A stretch of DNA of 64,000 nucleotides from Sulfurimonas indica (GCF_009192995.1 NZ_SDID01000001.1:124001-188000), one strand, 5' to 3'. Shown: positions 8,505 to 17,893, numbered from the stretch's first letter. A program made the numbers and translations. Notes: generated by a model from the sequence alone, not told the origin.

Positions 8505-10067
8505 TACCTCTAAAGAGGGTTCATCAATATAAAACCCTTGCGAATAATCAATTCCCAACTCTTTAACTTTATCCATGACTACACTCGAGTGTACATACTC
8601 AGCAACTGTTTTAATGCCCAGTCGTTTTGCAAACTGTACAATAATATCTACTACAATAAGAGAAGCATCATCAACATCGATATTTTCAATCAGTGTACCG
8701 TCAATTTTAATATAGTCTGCATTGATTTTTGTAAGATATGAGAAGTTTGAATACCCGCTTCCAAAATCATCAATAGCAATCTTAGCACCATAGCGTGAAA
8801 CTTCACCAATGAATCTATCTACTTTTTTAAAGTCTTGAATCGCTTCTGATTCTAAAAGCTCAAATGTCACTCTGTTTGCAGTTGAACGATTGTTTTTTAG
8901 TTTTTGAATGATAAAATTAAATATTTCACTACTCATAATATCTTCGATGGATAGATTGACACTAAACTCATACTCGCTCTCTTTAAAAGTCTCAAAAGCC
9001 TTATTGATAATAATTTTTGTCACTTCATTATATATCTTGATGTTTTTGGCGATAGGAATAAAAAGTGTTGGAGAGAGTATCTTGTCATTTTTATCTATTA
9101 ATCGAGCTAAACATTCATACTTCACTATTTTTGAGTTTGCATTATCCATAATCGCTTGATAGTAAGGAACCACACGTGATTTTTCAACTGCTTCTCTTAC
9201 AATATGAGAGAGGATAAGGTTTCTCCTATACTCATGCTCAAAGTTCATTCTGTCTTCATATATCCAAAATGGTACACCTTTTTTCTTTGCATAAATGAGT
9301 GCCATTGAAACTTTAGAGAAGATACTTGTGTTATCTTTGTTCGATGAAGATGCCAAAGTAAAATCAACATATATCTTTGTATCTTGATAGATTATCTCCA
9401 CATTTTTTATCTTTTCATAAATCTCTGTAAGATAATCTTTAAGTTGGTAAAATCCCATTCTTGTCTCTATCGTTAAAGCATACTCTGCACCTGAGAGTCT
9501 GTAAATCTTGTGCTCTTTTAGAATCTCTTTGAGATATTTTCCGACATACTCTAAAACATAATCACCTACGACAAAACCATAAAAGTTATTGATAGCCTGA
9601 AAGTTATCTATTTTAAGTAGTATGAGCCCTGCATCATCACAGTTTTGCAGATCTTTTCTAAGCTGATAGAGGTTTGGAAGGTTTGTCAGGTGGTCTGTAA
9701 AATAGCGTTTAAAAAGCTGTACTCTATACTCTTCAATGCTCTCTTTTTTATTATAGTTATCGACATAGAGCTCCTTGAGAATCTCATCGCTGATATGCTC
9801 TTCATCATCTGTATCAATTGTAAAGAGTGTTACCGATGTTACAACTTTGTTATCATGTTTGAGTAGAACTATCTGTGCTTGAGGTATCGTTTTTTTCAAC
9901 TCTTTAATGAGATTTTGAACCAACACTGTATTATGGATATAAGAAACAATATGAATTAGAACTTTATTTTTTTTCAGTAGATTTATTTTTTGGACTACCT
10001 CTTCTACCTCTACTGATGATTCTAATTGAAAATTATTTATCTCTAACTTATCACTATCTACAGGCAT
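8478..10067 (-). CDS. degenerate GGDEF / EAL cyclic-di-GMP protein
   Basis: The N-terminal 100 residues resemble a short FIST-like sensor fold. A GGDEF domain follows (about 125-280), but its signature is S-G-A-E-Y (192-196), so diguanylate cyclase activity is unlikely. The EAL domain (about 285-525) keeps the key Glu as E-C-L (318-320), D-D-F-G-S-G-Y-S and V-A-E-Y, so phosphodiesterase activity is plausible, perhaps with GTP-binding control from the GGDEF remnant. No membrane segment is seen. It is a single gene, transcribed towards the shared terminator. Confidence 0.88.
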   Translation of the reverse strand: MPVDSDKLEINNFQLESSVEVEEVVQKINLLKKNKVLIHIVSYIHNTVLVQNLIKELKKTIPQAQIVLLKHDNKVVTSVTLFTIDTDDEEHISDEILKELYVDNYNKKESIEEYRVQLFKRYFTDHLTNLPNLYQLRKDLQNCDDAGLILLKIDNFQAINNFYGFVVGDYVLEYVGKYLKEILKEHKIYRLSGAEYALTIETRMGFYQLKDYLTEIYEKIKNVEIIYQDTKIYVDFTLASSSNKDNTSIFSKVSMALIYAKKKGVPFWIYEDRMNFEHEYRRNLILSHIVREAVEKSRVVPYYQAIMDNANSKIVKYECLARLIDKNDKILSPTLFIPIAKNIKIYNEVTKIIINKAFETFKESEYEFSVNLSIEDIMSSEIFNFIIQKLKNNRSTANRVTFELLESEAIQDFKKVDRFIGEVSRYGAKIAIDDFGSGYSNFSYLTKINADYIKIDGTLIENIDVDDASLIVVDIIVQFAKRLGIKTVAEYVHSSVVMDKVKELGIDYSQGFYIDEPSLEVKLKPTKQA

Positions 10068-10184
10068 TCACATCTCCAACGTTTTCTTATAGTATAGTAT
10101 ACTAACATATTTTTAATATAAAGTAGAGTTTAACAAGATTTCGACTATACTTTCAGTGAATTTATCTGAAGTTGGTGCTTAAAA

Positions 10185-10844
10185 TTGAAATCTTTTCAAA
10201 ATCTTGTTTTACTCCAAAACCTCTATAGACTCAAAGCTATGGGATTTCAATATATTGATCATTTTAATATCAATGAAAAAACAAATTATGAGCAGGCAAA
10301 CTCATTAGATGAGCTCTCTCACAATATTAGAAACTGTCATTTATGTGATTTAAGTAAATCACGCCGACAAAGTATGCATGGCTTTGGAAATACTAATGCC
10401 AAACTTGTTATAATTGACTATCTAGTATCACAGGCTCAAGACAGTACAAACAGTTACTATGCTGGTCGTTCAGGAGAGATCTTAAAAAATATGATTGAGA
10501 ATGTTCTGCATCTAAAGATTGATGATGTTTACATTACACATGCCATCAAATGTAAACCTCTGCAGTCAAACAAACCATCTGAATCAGAGTGGAATTCATG
10601 TAAAGGATATCTCTTTTCTCAATTAGCATTCATTCAGCCAAAAGTCATTGTAACATTGGGTGAGGAAGCTTATGCGCATGTTGCAAATGATAAAGCAGAA
10701 AACTTTGAAAATATACGTGGTCATCTTATTGATTTTAAAGGCTCTAAACTAGTCCCGATATATCACCCACAGTATCTTTTACGAAACCCTGAACTCAAGA
10801 AAATAACATTAAATGATCTACATACTATAAAGAGTTGCTTATGA
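10185..10844 (+). CDS. family 4 uracil-DNA glycosylase-like Fe-S protein with altered motif A
   Basis: The best start is TTG 10185; a later ATG (codon 19) would remove the helix common to Campylobacterota relatives. Four cysteines (C51, C54, C123, C139) match the [4Fe-4S] pattern of family 4 UDGs, and the C-terminal H-P-Q-Y-L-L-R motif (194-200) and G-R-S-G (94-97) are present. The first catalytic motif, normally G-E-A-P-G, is replaced by I-I-D-Y-L-V-S (76-82), and the usual T-N before K-C is T-H. It may therefore not excise uracil. The next gene overlaps it by 4 bp (ATGA). Confidence 0.75.
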   Translation: MKSFQNLVLLQNLYRLKAMGFQYIDHFNINEKTNYEQANSLDELSHNIRNCHLCDLSKSRRQSMHGFGNTNAKLVIIDYLVSQAQDSTNSYYAGRSGEILKNMIENVLHLKIDDVYITHAIKCKPLQSNKPSESEWNSCKGYLFSQLAFIQPKVIVTLGEEAYAHVANDKAENFENIRGHLIDFKGSKLVPIYHPQYLLRNPELKKITLNDLHTIKSCL

Positions 10845-12169
10845 AAAAATTATTACTTTTATCTTTACCTGTTATCATATTTGCACAAAGCTTTATGATA
10901 TCAAATATTCCGCTGCCTAAGACATACATTCAAGACTTAGACCCTTATGAGTGTGACAATGAATGTATGCGAGAGTATTTGGAAAAAGATATGATTTTCT
11001 CTTTTCTTTCACATGCAAATACAAAACTGGCAGATAAAGAGCTGGATGAAGCAAGAAGTATGAATATCGCAATTTTTAATCTTGGAGCATTTAATGCCGG
11101 CGGTCAACTCAAAATTGCTCTGTTACTACCATACAAAAAAATAGGGAAATATGCCTCTTCTACAATAAATGCAACTTTTGCCTATCTTATGACAAAGAGC
11201 AATCCTTTTAGTCTTAAAAGCTATAGAATCGAGAGTGAGAGTATAGAAGATTTAAGCAGTGCTATCAGAAAGATTCAGGATGATGGCTATGACTATGTTA
11301 TCGCACCGGTTACAAAAGAAGGTGCACAAAATATCATTGACTTAAACCCAAACATCAATATCTACTTCCCAACCATTAACAAAAATGACATTGAAGCATC
11401 TTCTTTGTACTTTCTATTTGGAGGTATTGACTATAATGCACAAAGCAGTCTTCTTTTAAAAGAGGCCGTCTCTCCACTTATTATTTTTTCAGATAAATCA
11501 CAAACCGGGAAAAAACTCGCACTCTATCAAGAAGAAGAATTTTTACATCCAAAACAGAGTATCGATGAAAAAGTAGCAGAAGATGGAATCTTTGGTAGCT
11601 TTTTTAACTCTTCATCTGCGAATGATGAGGCAGAGGACCAAGAAGTTGTCAATGCCGACGATGGAAATGTAACTGAAAAAAAGGTTATCAAATACTTTAT
11701 CTCACGCAGAACAACTAACCTTGAACACTATCTCAAAGAGAATGAAGATATTATTAACGGTTCCTTTTTCATAAATACACCTATTATCAAAAGCGGAATG
11801 ATTATGTCGCAACTTACACTCTATGATACAAATGCGACAAATATTCTCTCTACTCAAATCAACTATGACCCACTGTTACTCTCGATGACACAATACATAG
11901 ACAGAGAAAAGATGATTGTTGCAAACTCGATTATAAAGAACAACAGTGTCCTTGTTGAGACGAACTCACTGCTTGGTAATGATATTGTTTATGACTGGAT
12001 TAACTATACAACAACGATTGGTGTAGATTATTTTTATAATCAGATCACCGGAGAAGAGCGAGAGTATGATATCAATATCACAGATAGCCAAATCATCTAT
12101 GACATTGAACTTCTACGACCGGGAAGGACAAAGTTTTTAAAATATGTATCACCCCGTGAAGAGGGATAA
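10841..12169 (+). CDS. periplasmic protein with type I binding-protein-like fold
   Basis: The start is ATG 10841, overlapping the stop of the UDG-like gene; an in-frame TTG 6 bp upstream is less likely. A signal peptide (about 1-17) is followed by a region where K-I-A-L-L-L-P-Y-K-K-I-G-K-Y-A-S-S-T-I resembles the opening of LpoA/periplasmic-binding-like domains, which begin with a similar L-L-L-P-L-S-G strand and helix. Acidic inserts lie near residues 250-280. A role as a cell-wall or ligand-binding factor is inference only. Its 3' end overlaps the convergent thioesterase gene by 21 bp. Confidence 0.6.
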   Translation: MKKLLLLSLPVIIFAQSFMISNIPLPKTYIQDLDPYECDNECMREYLEKDMIFSFLSHANTKLADKELDEARSMNIAIFNLGAFNAGGQLKIALLLPYKKIGKYASSTINATFAYLMTKSNPFSLKSYRIESESIEDLSSAIRKIQDDGYDYVIAPVTKEGAQNIIDLNPNINIYFPTINKNDIEASSLYFLFGGIDYNAQSSLLLKEAVSPLIIFSDKSQTGKKLALYQEEEFLHPKQSIDEKVAEDGIFGSFFNSSSANDEAEDQEVVNADDGNVTEKKVIKYFISRRTTNLEHYLKENEDIINGSFFINTPIIKSGMIMSQLTLYDTNATNILSTQINYDPLLLSMTQYIDREKMIVANSIIKNNSVLVETNSLLGNDIVYDWINYTTTIGVDYFYNQITGEEREYDINITDSQIIYDIELLRPGRTKFLKYVSPREEG

Positions 12170-12529
12170 GACAAGCTCTTTACTCTCTTTATCCAGCTTC
12201 TGAACTTTTCCTTCAAACGTAATATAAACGAGTAAAATTTCCAATTCAAAAACCTTCATATCATCTTTGTAGATTGTCTGTTTGAGAGAAAAAGAGGCTG
12301 CTTTCATCTCTATAAGTTCTGTTTGTATATCAAGCAGATCACCAAGTTTTGCACTTGTATAAAAATCTGCGATGACCTTACGTGCAACAAAATGTCCATT
12401 TTCTAAAACAGGTGTCATGCCACGTGAGAAAAAAGCCTCACTTCGTGCTCTTTCACAAAAGTTTAGATAATTAGAGTGATAGACCACACCACCTGTATCG
12501 GTATCTTCGTAATAAACTCGTATCTTCAT
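12149..12529 (-). CDS. ybgC: YbgC/FadM-type acyl-CoA thioesterase
   Basis: This is a 126-aa single hot-dog domain. It has the family signature Y-Y-E-D-T-D-T-G-G-V-V-Y-H-S-N-Y near residues 5-20, including the catalytic Asp, and the R-A-R-S-E motif. YbgC enzymes hydrolyse acyl-CoA or acyl-ACP thioesters and associate with Tol-Pal and phospholipid synthesis elsewhere. Here no tol genes are adjacent. The start overlaps the stop of the FecR-domain gene by 4 bp, so the two are translationally coupled. Confidence 0.85.
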   Translation of the reverse strand: MKIRVYYEDTDTGGVVYHSNYLNFCERARSEAFFSRGMTPVLENGHFVARKVIADFYTSAKLGDLLDIQTELIEMKAASFSLKQTIYKDDMKVFELEILLVYITFEGKVQKLDKESKELVLSLFTG

Positions 12530-12954
12530 TGTCGCTCCTCTTGAACCCTGACATAAAATTTCGTTCCTCTGATAGAGACCATACCCTCCGGTGTTTCTAA
12601 AATAAACTTATCCGGTGCAAGCTCTCCGATTTTTCCTGACTCAAAAGAGAGATTCCCTTTCTTTAAAAAAAGTTCAAATTCATACTCGTTTTTTATAGGT
12701 TTAAATACGAATTTTTTCAAATCCAATATGCTGTATGGTGCTAAAACAGCTGTTGAGTTATCATTAAAGACAATAACAGCAGAACCATTTTTTGTAATAA
12801 TAACCATTTGACTCTCTAACTCATCTCCCGTATGCAATGCATAGTACTCTGTAGCACTCTTTGCAATGACTTCACCTTTTACATCTTTAATGATTGCTAT
12901 ACTTTTAGCATACAAAGCAGATACAAAAAGCACTATCATAACGATATATCTCAT
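12526..12954 (-). CDS. FecR-domain periplasmic protein
   Basis: A signal peptide (1-16) is followed by a FecR fold: V-K-G-E-V-I-A, L-E-S-Q-M-V-I-I-T-K-N-G-S-A-V-I-V-F and T-P-E-G-M-V-S-I-R-G-T-K-F-Y-V are typical strands. It lacks the anti-sigma and TonB-interaction parts of true FecR. It lies 10 bp after the CHASE2/HD-GYP gene; FecR-like proteins are often encoded beside CHASE2 sensors and may be their periplasmic partners. It is coupled to the downstream thioesterase gene. Confidence 0.82.
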   Translation of the reverse strand: MRYIVMIVLFVSALYAKSIAIIKDVKGEVIAKSATEYYALHTGDELESQMVIITKNGSAVIVFNDNSTAVLAPYSILDLKKFVFKPIKNEYEFELFLKKGNLSFESGKIGELAPDKFILETPEGMVSIRGTKFYVRVQEERQ

Positions 12955-12964
12955 TTTTTCTCCC

Positions 12965-14911
12965 TTAGCTTTCTACTGTATCATCAGAATATTTCTGTGC
13001 TATCTCACGAAAAATCACTTCTATCTCAACAAATCCATCGACCAAAATCGGATCAAAATGCTTTGCTCGTCCCTCTATGATGATCTTGCTTGTCTCTTCA
13101 AAAGTAAAAGCCTCTTTATAGACTCTCCTGCTCACAAGTGCATCATAAACATCAGCAAGTGCCATAAAGCGACTCTCTAGTGGAATCTCCTCACCTTTTA
13201 AACCTTTGGGATACCCCGTACCATCCCATTTTTCATGATGATAGTGTGCAATATTTCTAGCCATAATAAAAAAATCATTCTCTTTGTAAGATGATATCGC
13301 ATTATTGATGATATGACGCCCCAAATCTGTATGTGTTTTCATAACTTCATACTCCATTGGAGTCAGTTTTCCCTCTTTTTTCAAAATTGCATCTTCAATA
13401 CCAACTTTTCCAAGGTCATGTAGCGGTGCTGTTGCATACATCATATCAATCTTCTCAGGAGAGAGTTCTCTTGCATAAAAACCTTTGGAGTAGATATGTT
13501 CAGCAAGTACTTTAATATACTTCTTCGTTCGTACAATATGTGCACCGGTCTCAATATCATGTACTTCTGCCACATGTACCATACTGTCAAGCAGTGCAAC
13601 ATGTGATCTGTTTAACTCTTGCGTGAGGACATGTCTCTCATAGGCATCTATAAAGATATATAAAAAACTTACAATGAAAAAATGAATCAAAAAAGGCAGT
13701 AAAAAGTATGCAATCGAAATATAAATACCCTGAGCAATACAATAGTATGTTGCAGCAAAAGCAAGCAATAAAGTTGCAAAGAAAAGAAAGAGAATAAAGC
13801 TGTTTTTATTTGTAATCAAAAGGAAAAAAAGCAGCAGTGTCACAAACAAAGAAAGCAAAATATTGACTATCTTATAGTGCTCTAGTTGGATAAAATACTC
13901 TCTGTTTAAAATATTGTCTATCATTGTTACGTGCACTTTTGAACCAATGATTTTCTTGCCATCTTTTATAACAACCTGGTCATGCAGACCAACTGCAGAA
14001 GATCCGACAATAACGATCTTTCCACGAATCATCTCTAAGGGTACTGTATCATTGAGTATATCAATAGCTGAGACTTTTTTATACCAGCTCTTATCATAAA
14101 TATTGAGTAAGATATTTGTCTCTTTATCTGTTTGCACTGTTGCACCCAAAATATTGAACTTGGTACTTTCCTCTTGTTGCAAATCGCTGTCTGTATTTAA
14201 GAGTAATGCCAAAGCAAAATTTGGAATGATTGTATTTTTATACTCCTTAAACAGAGAAACCCTTCGCAATACACCATCCTCATCGATCGTACTGTTAACA
14301 AAACCCTGATACTTTGCAGATGAATGCAGTAATGGCATGTTACAAAGAGCGTATTTATATCTTTGCAGTTCTAGGCCTTGTGTATCAATGGCAATAGAGT
14401 TGAGACCTTGGCACTGCTCATTTACAAGATAATCATTACTTAGATACAGGCTCATAGTCGATGCAGTGTGTTCTAAGACCGAAGCAAATATTGTATCGTT
14501 ATTCTGTAGAGCTTGGGGAAGATTTTGCATAATTTTTTCAATACCAAAAAAGTTTTGATAAAACTTGACAATTTCCAAAGGAGAAGTTCTGTCTTTTTCA
14601 GGAAAAATAATATCTAAACCAATAGCTGCTGCATTCAAACTATCTATTTTTGAAACAAGCTCTGCCATGATAACTCTCGGCCAGGGCCACTGTCCAAGAG
14701 CACGAAGACTTCGTTCATCTATATCAACTACAAGCACATGGGATTTTTTAAGAAGATGACTCTTTTCATAAACAGAAGAAGAGAGAGCATCATAAATCTT
14801 ATAATCGGTAAATTTTACAAAATCACTTTTAAAAAGAAAGTAGTGGTTTGCAAAGATAAAGAGTGAGACTAAGATATATAAAAATATTGTTTGTAATCTT
14901 AATGTATAAAT
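12965..14911 (-). CDS. CHASE2 / HD-GYP cyclic-di-GMP phosphodiesterase, probable ATT start
   Basis: Reading from the first good start codon (GTG 14737) gives 590 aa but removes the first membrane helix and the beginning of CHASE2. The same frame continues upstream for 58 clearly protein-like codons (L-Y-I-L-V-S-L-F-I-F helix, then D-Y-K-I-Y-D) with no ATG, GTG or TTG. ATT 14911 lies 7 nt after AAGGG, so I place the start there (648 aa). CHASE2 (about 35-345) is followed by membrane helices (about 354-426) and an HD-GYP domain with L-H-D-L-G-K and D-G-T-G-Y-P motifs, both intact. It overlaps the OmpA-like gene by 13 bp. Confidence 0.82.
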   Translation of the reverse strand: MYTLRLQTIFLYILVSLFIFANHYFLFKSDFVKFTDYKIYDALSSSVYEKSHLLKKSHVLVVDIDERSLRALGQWPWPRVIMAELVSKIDSLNAAAIGLDIIFPEKDRTSPLEIVKFYQNFFGIEKIMQNLPQALQNNDTIFASVLEHTASTMSLYLSNDYLVNEQCQGLNSIAIDTQGLELQRYKYALCNMPLLHSSAKYQGFVNSTIDEDGVLRRVSLFKEYKNTIIPNFALALLLNTDSDLQQEESTKFNILGATVQTDKETNILLNIYDKSWYKKVSAIDILNDTVPLEMIRGKIVIVGSSAVGLHDQVVIKDGKKIIGSKVHVTMIDNILNREYFIQLEHYKIVNILLSLFVTLLLFFLLITNKNSFILFLFFATLLLAFAATYYCIAQGIYISIAYFLLPFLIHFFIVSFLYIFIDAYERHVLTQELNRSHVALLDSMVHVAEVHDIETGAHIVRTKKYIKVLAEHIYSKGFYARELSPEKIDMMYATAPLHDLGKVGIEDAILKKEGKLTPMEYEVMKTHTDLGRHIINNAISSYKENDFFIMARNIAHYHHEKWDGTGYPKGLKGEEIPLESRFMALADVYDALVSRRVYKEAFTFEETSKIIIEGRAKHFDPILVDGFVEIEVIFREIAQKYSDDTVES

Positions 14912-15984
14912 ACTTCTACCCTTCGATTAAGTTTCTCATCTACATTATCAGCAGTCTTTACAGCCAGGTTTTTCTCACCATATGAGAGTGCATCAATTTT
15001 CAGTGCTTTAATTTTTGATTTCAGTATAAACTTTTTAATCTCATTGGCACGCTTTAATCCAAGTACTACATTATATCTACTGCTTCCAACCGTATCGGTA
15101 TGACCAATAATTTTAATGATAGGATCTTTGATTTTTGCAATCTCTATGATCATATTGTTTAACTCTTTTTTTGAGTTTTCAAGCAGATTGATATCATCAA
15201 AGTAAAAAATATAATGCTTATAAATAACATCTACACCGACAAGATCAGCAAAAGCTCTCTCAAGCTTTTTTTGTGAGATTTTTTTAGGTGGGGTTGGAGC
15301 ACTCTTTTTGGAGTTCATCAGTGTAAGTTCATTAAATGTATCTATCGTTACACTTCCTGCATCATTAGATACTATGATCTTTGCCCCTTTTTTATGCCCT
15401 TCAACCAAGACGACAATATTTTTGGCATTACATCCATTTGCATCGACGATTGCATCTTGTGGAGAGTTTGGACACTTATCTTTATCGGAGTACACACCAT
15501 CTTTATCTTCATCACTCAAATAACTCAGGTAAAGATTTATATTCACCCAATTTGAGAGTGCATTGGACTCCTCTGTCTCATCACTATAAAGCATAACATC
15601 GTCTGCTTGAGCATATGTATAGATACTACTTTTATCAACTCCACCCGCAAGGAGTTTTTTATAAACACGTTCAATATACTGCTTACTTGCTTGAAGAGCC
15701 TCTTCTTGAGAGTTTCTATGCTCTGAATAGCCAACTATAGAAACTTTGAGGCTTGCGTGAGGATTTGCAAGTTCTTCTTTGATTTTTTGAATAATTGGAT
15801 GTAATTTCTTTGACAAATGTTCATCGGCAAAACTGTTTGAAAAATAGATTACATCAAAACGAACTATTTTGTCAAATTTTCCTTTATAAAAATCAGTTTC
15901 AGCATAATTATACGTATATTCCAAAGCAAAAAGTAAATTTGTAGAGAGTATCAAAAAATAGAAAATATTAGATAGTTTTTTCAT
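14899..15984 (-). CDS. OmpA-family protein with a thrombospondin-type-3 calcium motif
   Basis: A signal peptide (1-20) is followed by an N-terminal module that itself resembles an OmpA-like fold (I-V-G-Y-S-E-H-R-N at about 103-111), then an Asp-rich D-K-D-G-V-Y-S-D-K-D-K-C-P type-3 repeat (about 159-171). A C-terminal OmpA peptidoglycan-binding domain (about 265-361) contains I-G-H-T-D-T-V-G and ends R-R-V-E-V-F-I-H. It should tie to peptidoglycan in the periplasm. It heads the OmpA-CHASE2/HD-GYP-FecR-thioesterase gene chain, whose overlaps suggest one transcript. Confidence 0.85.
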   Translation of the reverse strand: MKKLSNIFYFLILSTNLLFALEYTYNYAETDFYKGKFDKIVRFDVIYFSNSFADEHLSKKLHPIIQKIKEELANPHASLKVSIVGYSEHRNSQEEALQASKQYIERVYKKLLAGGVDKSSIYTYAQADDVMLYSDETEESNALSNWVNINLYLSYLSDEDKDGVYSDKDKCPNSPQDAIVDANGCNAKNIVVLVEGHKKGAKIIVSNDAGSVTIDTFNELTLMNSKKSAPTPPKKISQKKLERAFADLVGVDVIYKHYIFYFDDINLLENSKKELNNMIIEIAKIKDPIIKIIGHTDTVGSSRYNVVLGLKRANEIKKFILKSKIKALKIDALSYGEKNLAVKTADNVDEKLNRRVEVFIH

Positions 15985-16020
15985 GTTAGGATTTTAACAT
16001 ATACTCACTTATAAACGAGC

Positions 16021-17235
16021 TTAATCATCAAGCTGCGTATAACCTTTTTGCAGCTGTGCTTTTTTGGCCATCATCTTGACACTTTCTGTGATATTTTCAT
16101 GTGTCTTATTATAATGTTGATCGAGTTTTTCCAAAAAATCCTCAAGCATCTCTTTTATCTCTTCACTACTTTGCTCTTTCGCCTTTTGTAGCGCGCTCGA
16201 AAGCTGTGTGAGCTGTGATTGTGCTTTGACATAGTCTGCTTTGATCTTTTCAATATCCTGTACTAAAGTTTCCATATCACCATAAACATTGACCAAGCTT
16301 GTATTTTTTTTCTCAAGTTCATCCATCTGATTTGCTGAGAGTCGCATCTGTTTCATTATCATTTCACTCTGTGTGCGAATCCCACTGAGTACATTTTCAT
16401 CTTCATAGAGTGCAGTTTTAATACCTTCAGCATGCAGCTTGAGTGATACTATCTGACCTTCAAACTCTTGCGTGAGAGATGTAAGTTTTGCAGCAGTTTT
16501 TTCCACTATTGTTTTTGAGACACTCTCTGAGAGCTGTTTCATCGATTCTAACATTGACTTGAGACTCTCTATATCTTCTGCTATATCATATCTACTTTCA
16601 CCTGCTTTTTTGAGTAAATCAGTAAGTTTATTGTAATGGTCTTGTTCTGTTACACGTAAGAGCTCTATATGCTTATTTAAACGCTCATTGAGTTCAGGCA
16701 TCTCTACTTCACTGAAGTATGAAAACGCTTTATTGACGTTTTCATTATAAGCTTCAATCTTTTCAAACTTTTTCGTAAACTCTATCTGATTGGCTTGAAT
16801 TACATCCAGAGCTTTGATATCATTTTGGAACTTCTCTTGAATCTCCTGCTGAATTTTTCTGTCTTCTTCTGAGTACTCTGTCATACGAGACTCAAGCTCT
16901 AAAATGAACTCTTTTAATTGCGTAATCTCACGCACAAGAATTTTTGTAAACTCATCATGCAATTTTGCACTTTGTGACTCTTTGGTCTGATTTAAAATGT
17001 TCATCACAATGTAGAGTATCATAGCGACTAAAAGAGGCATAAAAGATTCACGTACCAATAAAATCACATTGAAAGGGTCAGGATGGATAATAAAATGAAT
17101 CAAACTTGCAATAGTACCTATTGCAATCATTAAAGGGGCATAGTTTATTTTGTTTGGTTTCTTTAAAATAGCGACATGTCTCAAGAAAAGAAGTGCCATA
17201 AAGCCAAGAGAAATTAATAAATCTATATCAAACAT
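16021..17235 (-). CDS. membrane protein with long coiled coil
   Basis: Three membrane segments (about 5-20, 32-50, 64-84) are followed by about 300 residues of Glu/Lys/Gln-rich heptad-like helix (Y-S-E-E-D-R-K-I-Q-Q-E-I-Q-E-K and similar). I do not recognise a family; the layout resembles MotA-less coiled-coil scaffolds and RmuC-type proteins but without their domains. The long cytoplasmic coil suggests a structural or tethering role. It lies 22 bp upstream of the phosphatase gene on the same strand. Confidence 0.72.
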   Translation of the reverse strand: MFDIDLLISLGFMALLFLRHVAILKKPNKINYAPLMIAIGTIASLIHFIIHPDPFNVILLVRESFMPLLVAMILYIVMNILNQTKESQSAKLHDEFTKILVREITQLKEFILELESRMTEYSEEDRKIQQEIQEKFQNDIKALDVIQANQIEFTKKFEKIEAYNENVNKAFSYFSEVEMPELNERLNKHIELLRVTEQDHYNKLTDLLKKAGESRYDIAEDIESLKSMLESMKQLSESVSKTIVEKTAAKLTSLTQEFEGQIVSLKLHAEGIKTALYEDENVLSGIRTQSEMIMKQMRLSANQMDELEKKNTSLVNVYGDMETLVQDIEKIKADYVKAQSQLTQLSSALQKAKEQSSEEIKEMLEDFLEKLDQHYNKTHENITESVKMMAKKAQLQKGYTQLDD

Positions 17236-17257
17236 AGAGATATTCTATCATAAATAT

Positions 17258-17893
17258 TTATAAAATGATATCTAAAATCTCTTTTGGCTCTTTTACTACG
17301 ACACTATGCTCACCACTTGCAGAAAATCCCCATGTAGCAAATATAGCTGCAATACCTGCTCGTTTTGCACTCTCAATATCTTTGGAGTTATCGCCTATCA
17401 TCCAGGCTTTGTCACTCTCTTTGTTGTAGTTGTAAAAATCAAGAATAGTATGGATCATATCTGGATGGGGTTTTGAGGCTTTTACTCTGTCTGCTCCAAC
17501 AATCATATCAAAGAGATTTGCCACATCCAAATGCTCTAACATTGTTTTTGCAAAGAGTGTGGGAGCATTGGTCGCTACCGACATCTTTACACCATTTTCT
17601 TTTAAAGTATGCAGCATTGTTTCTATACCATCATAAAGATAGGGATGTTCTATACACTGCTCTTTATAATGTTTCTCAAAAAGTTCTCTGTCTCTCTCTT
17701 CATAAAGTTCAGTATTATAAAAAAGTTTTGCCAGGTTTCTCTGATGTTTATTGATAGCTTCTACAATAAACTCTTCTGAGAGTGGTGGGAGATTATGATA
17801 TTTCTCTCTTACATAATTAACAGAAACTGTGATATCTTTTTTTGAGTCAATCAGTGTCCCGTCCATATCAAAGATAACTATTCTTTGCATCAC
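17258..17893 (-). CDS. HAD-family phosphatase, phosphoglycolate phosphatase-like
   Basis: At 211 aa with all four HAD motifs: F-D-M-D-G-T-L-I-D (8-16), S-V-A-T-N-A near 110-115, K-P near 147, and M-I-G-D-N-S-K-D-I (about 170). The helical cap between motif I and II is of the Gph/PGMB type. The substrate is uncertain; removal of 2-phosphoglycolate is the default assignment. Its start overlaps the hemH stop by 4 bp (ATGA). Confidence 0.85.
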   Translation of the reverse strand: MMQRIVIFDMDGTLIDSKKDITVSVNYVREKYHNLPPLSEEFIVEAINKHQRNLAKLFYNTELYEERDRELFEKHYKEQCIEHPYLYDGIETMLHTLKENGVKMSVATNAPTLFAKTMLEHLDVANLFDMIVGADRVKASKPHPDMIHTILDFYNYNKESDKAWMIGDNSKDIESAKRAGIAAIFATWGFSASGEHSVVVKEPKEILDIIL

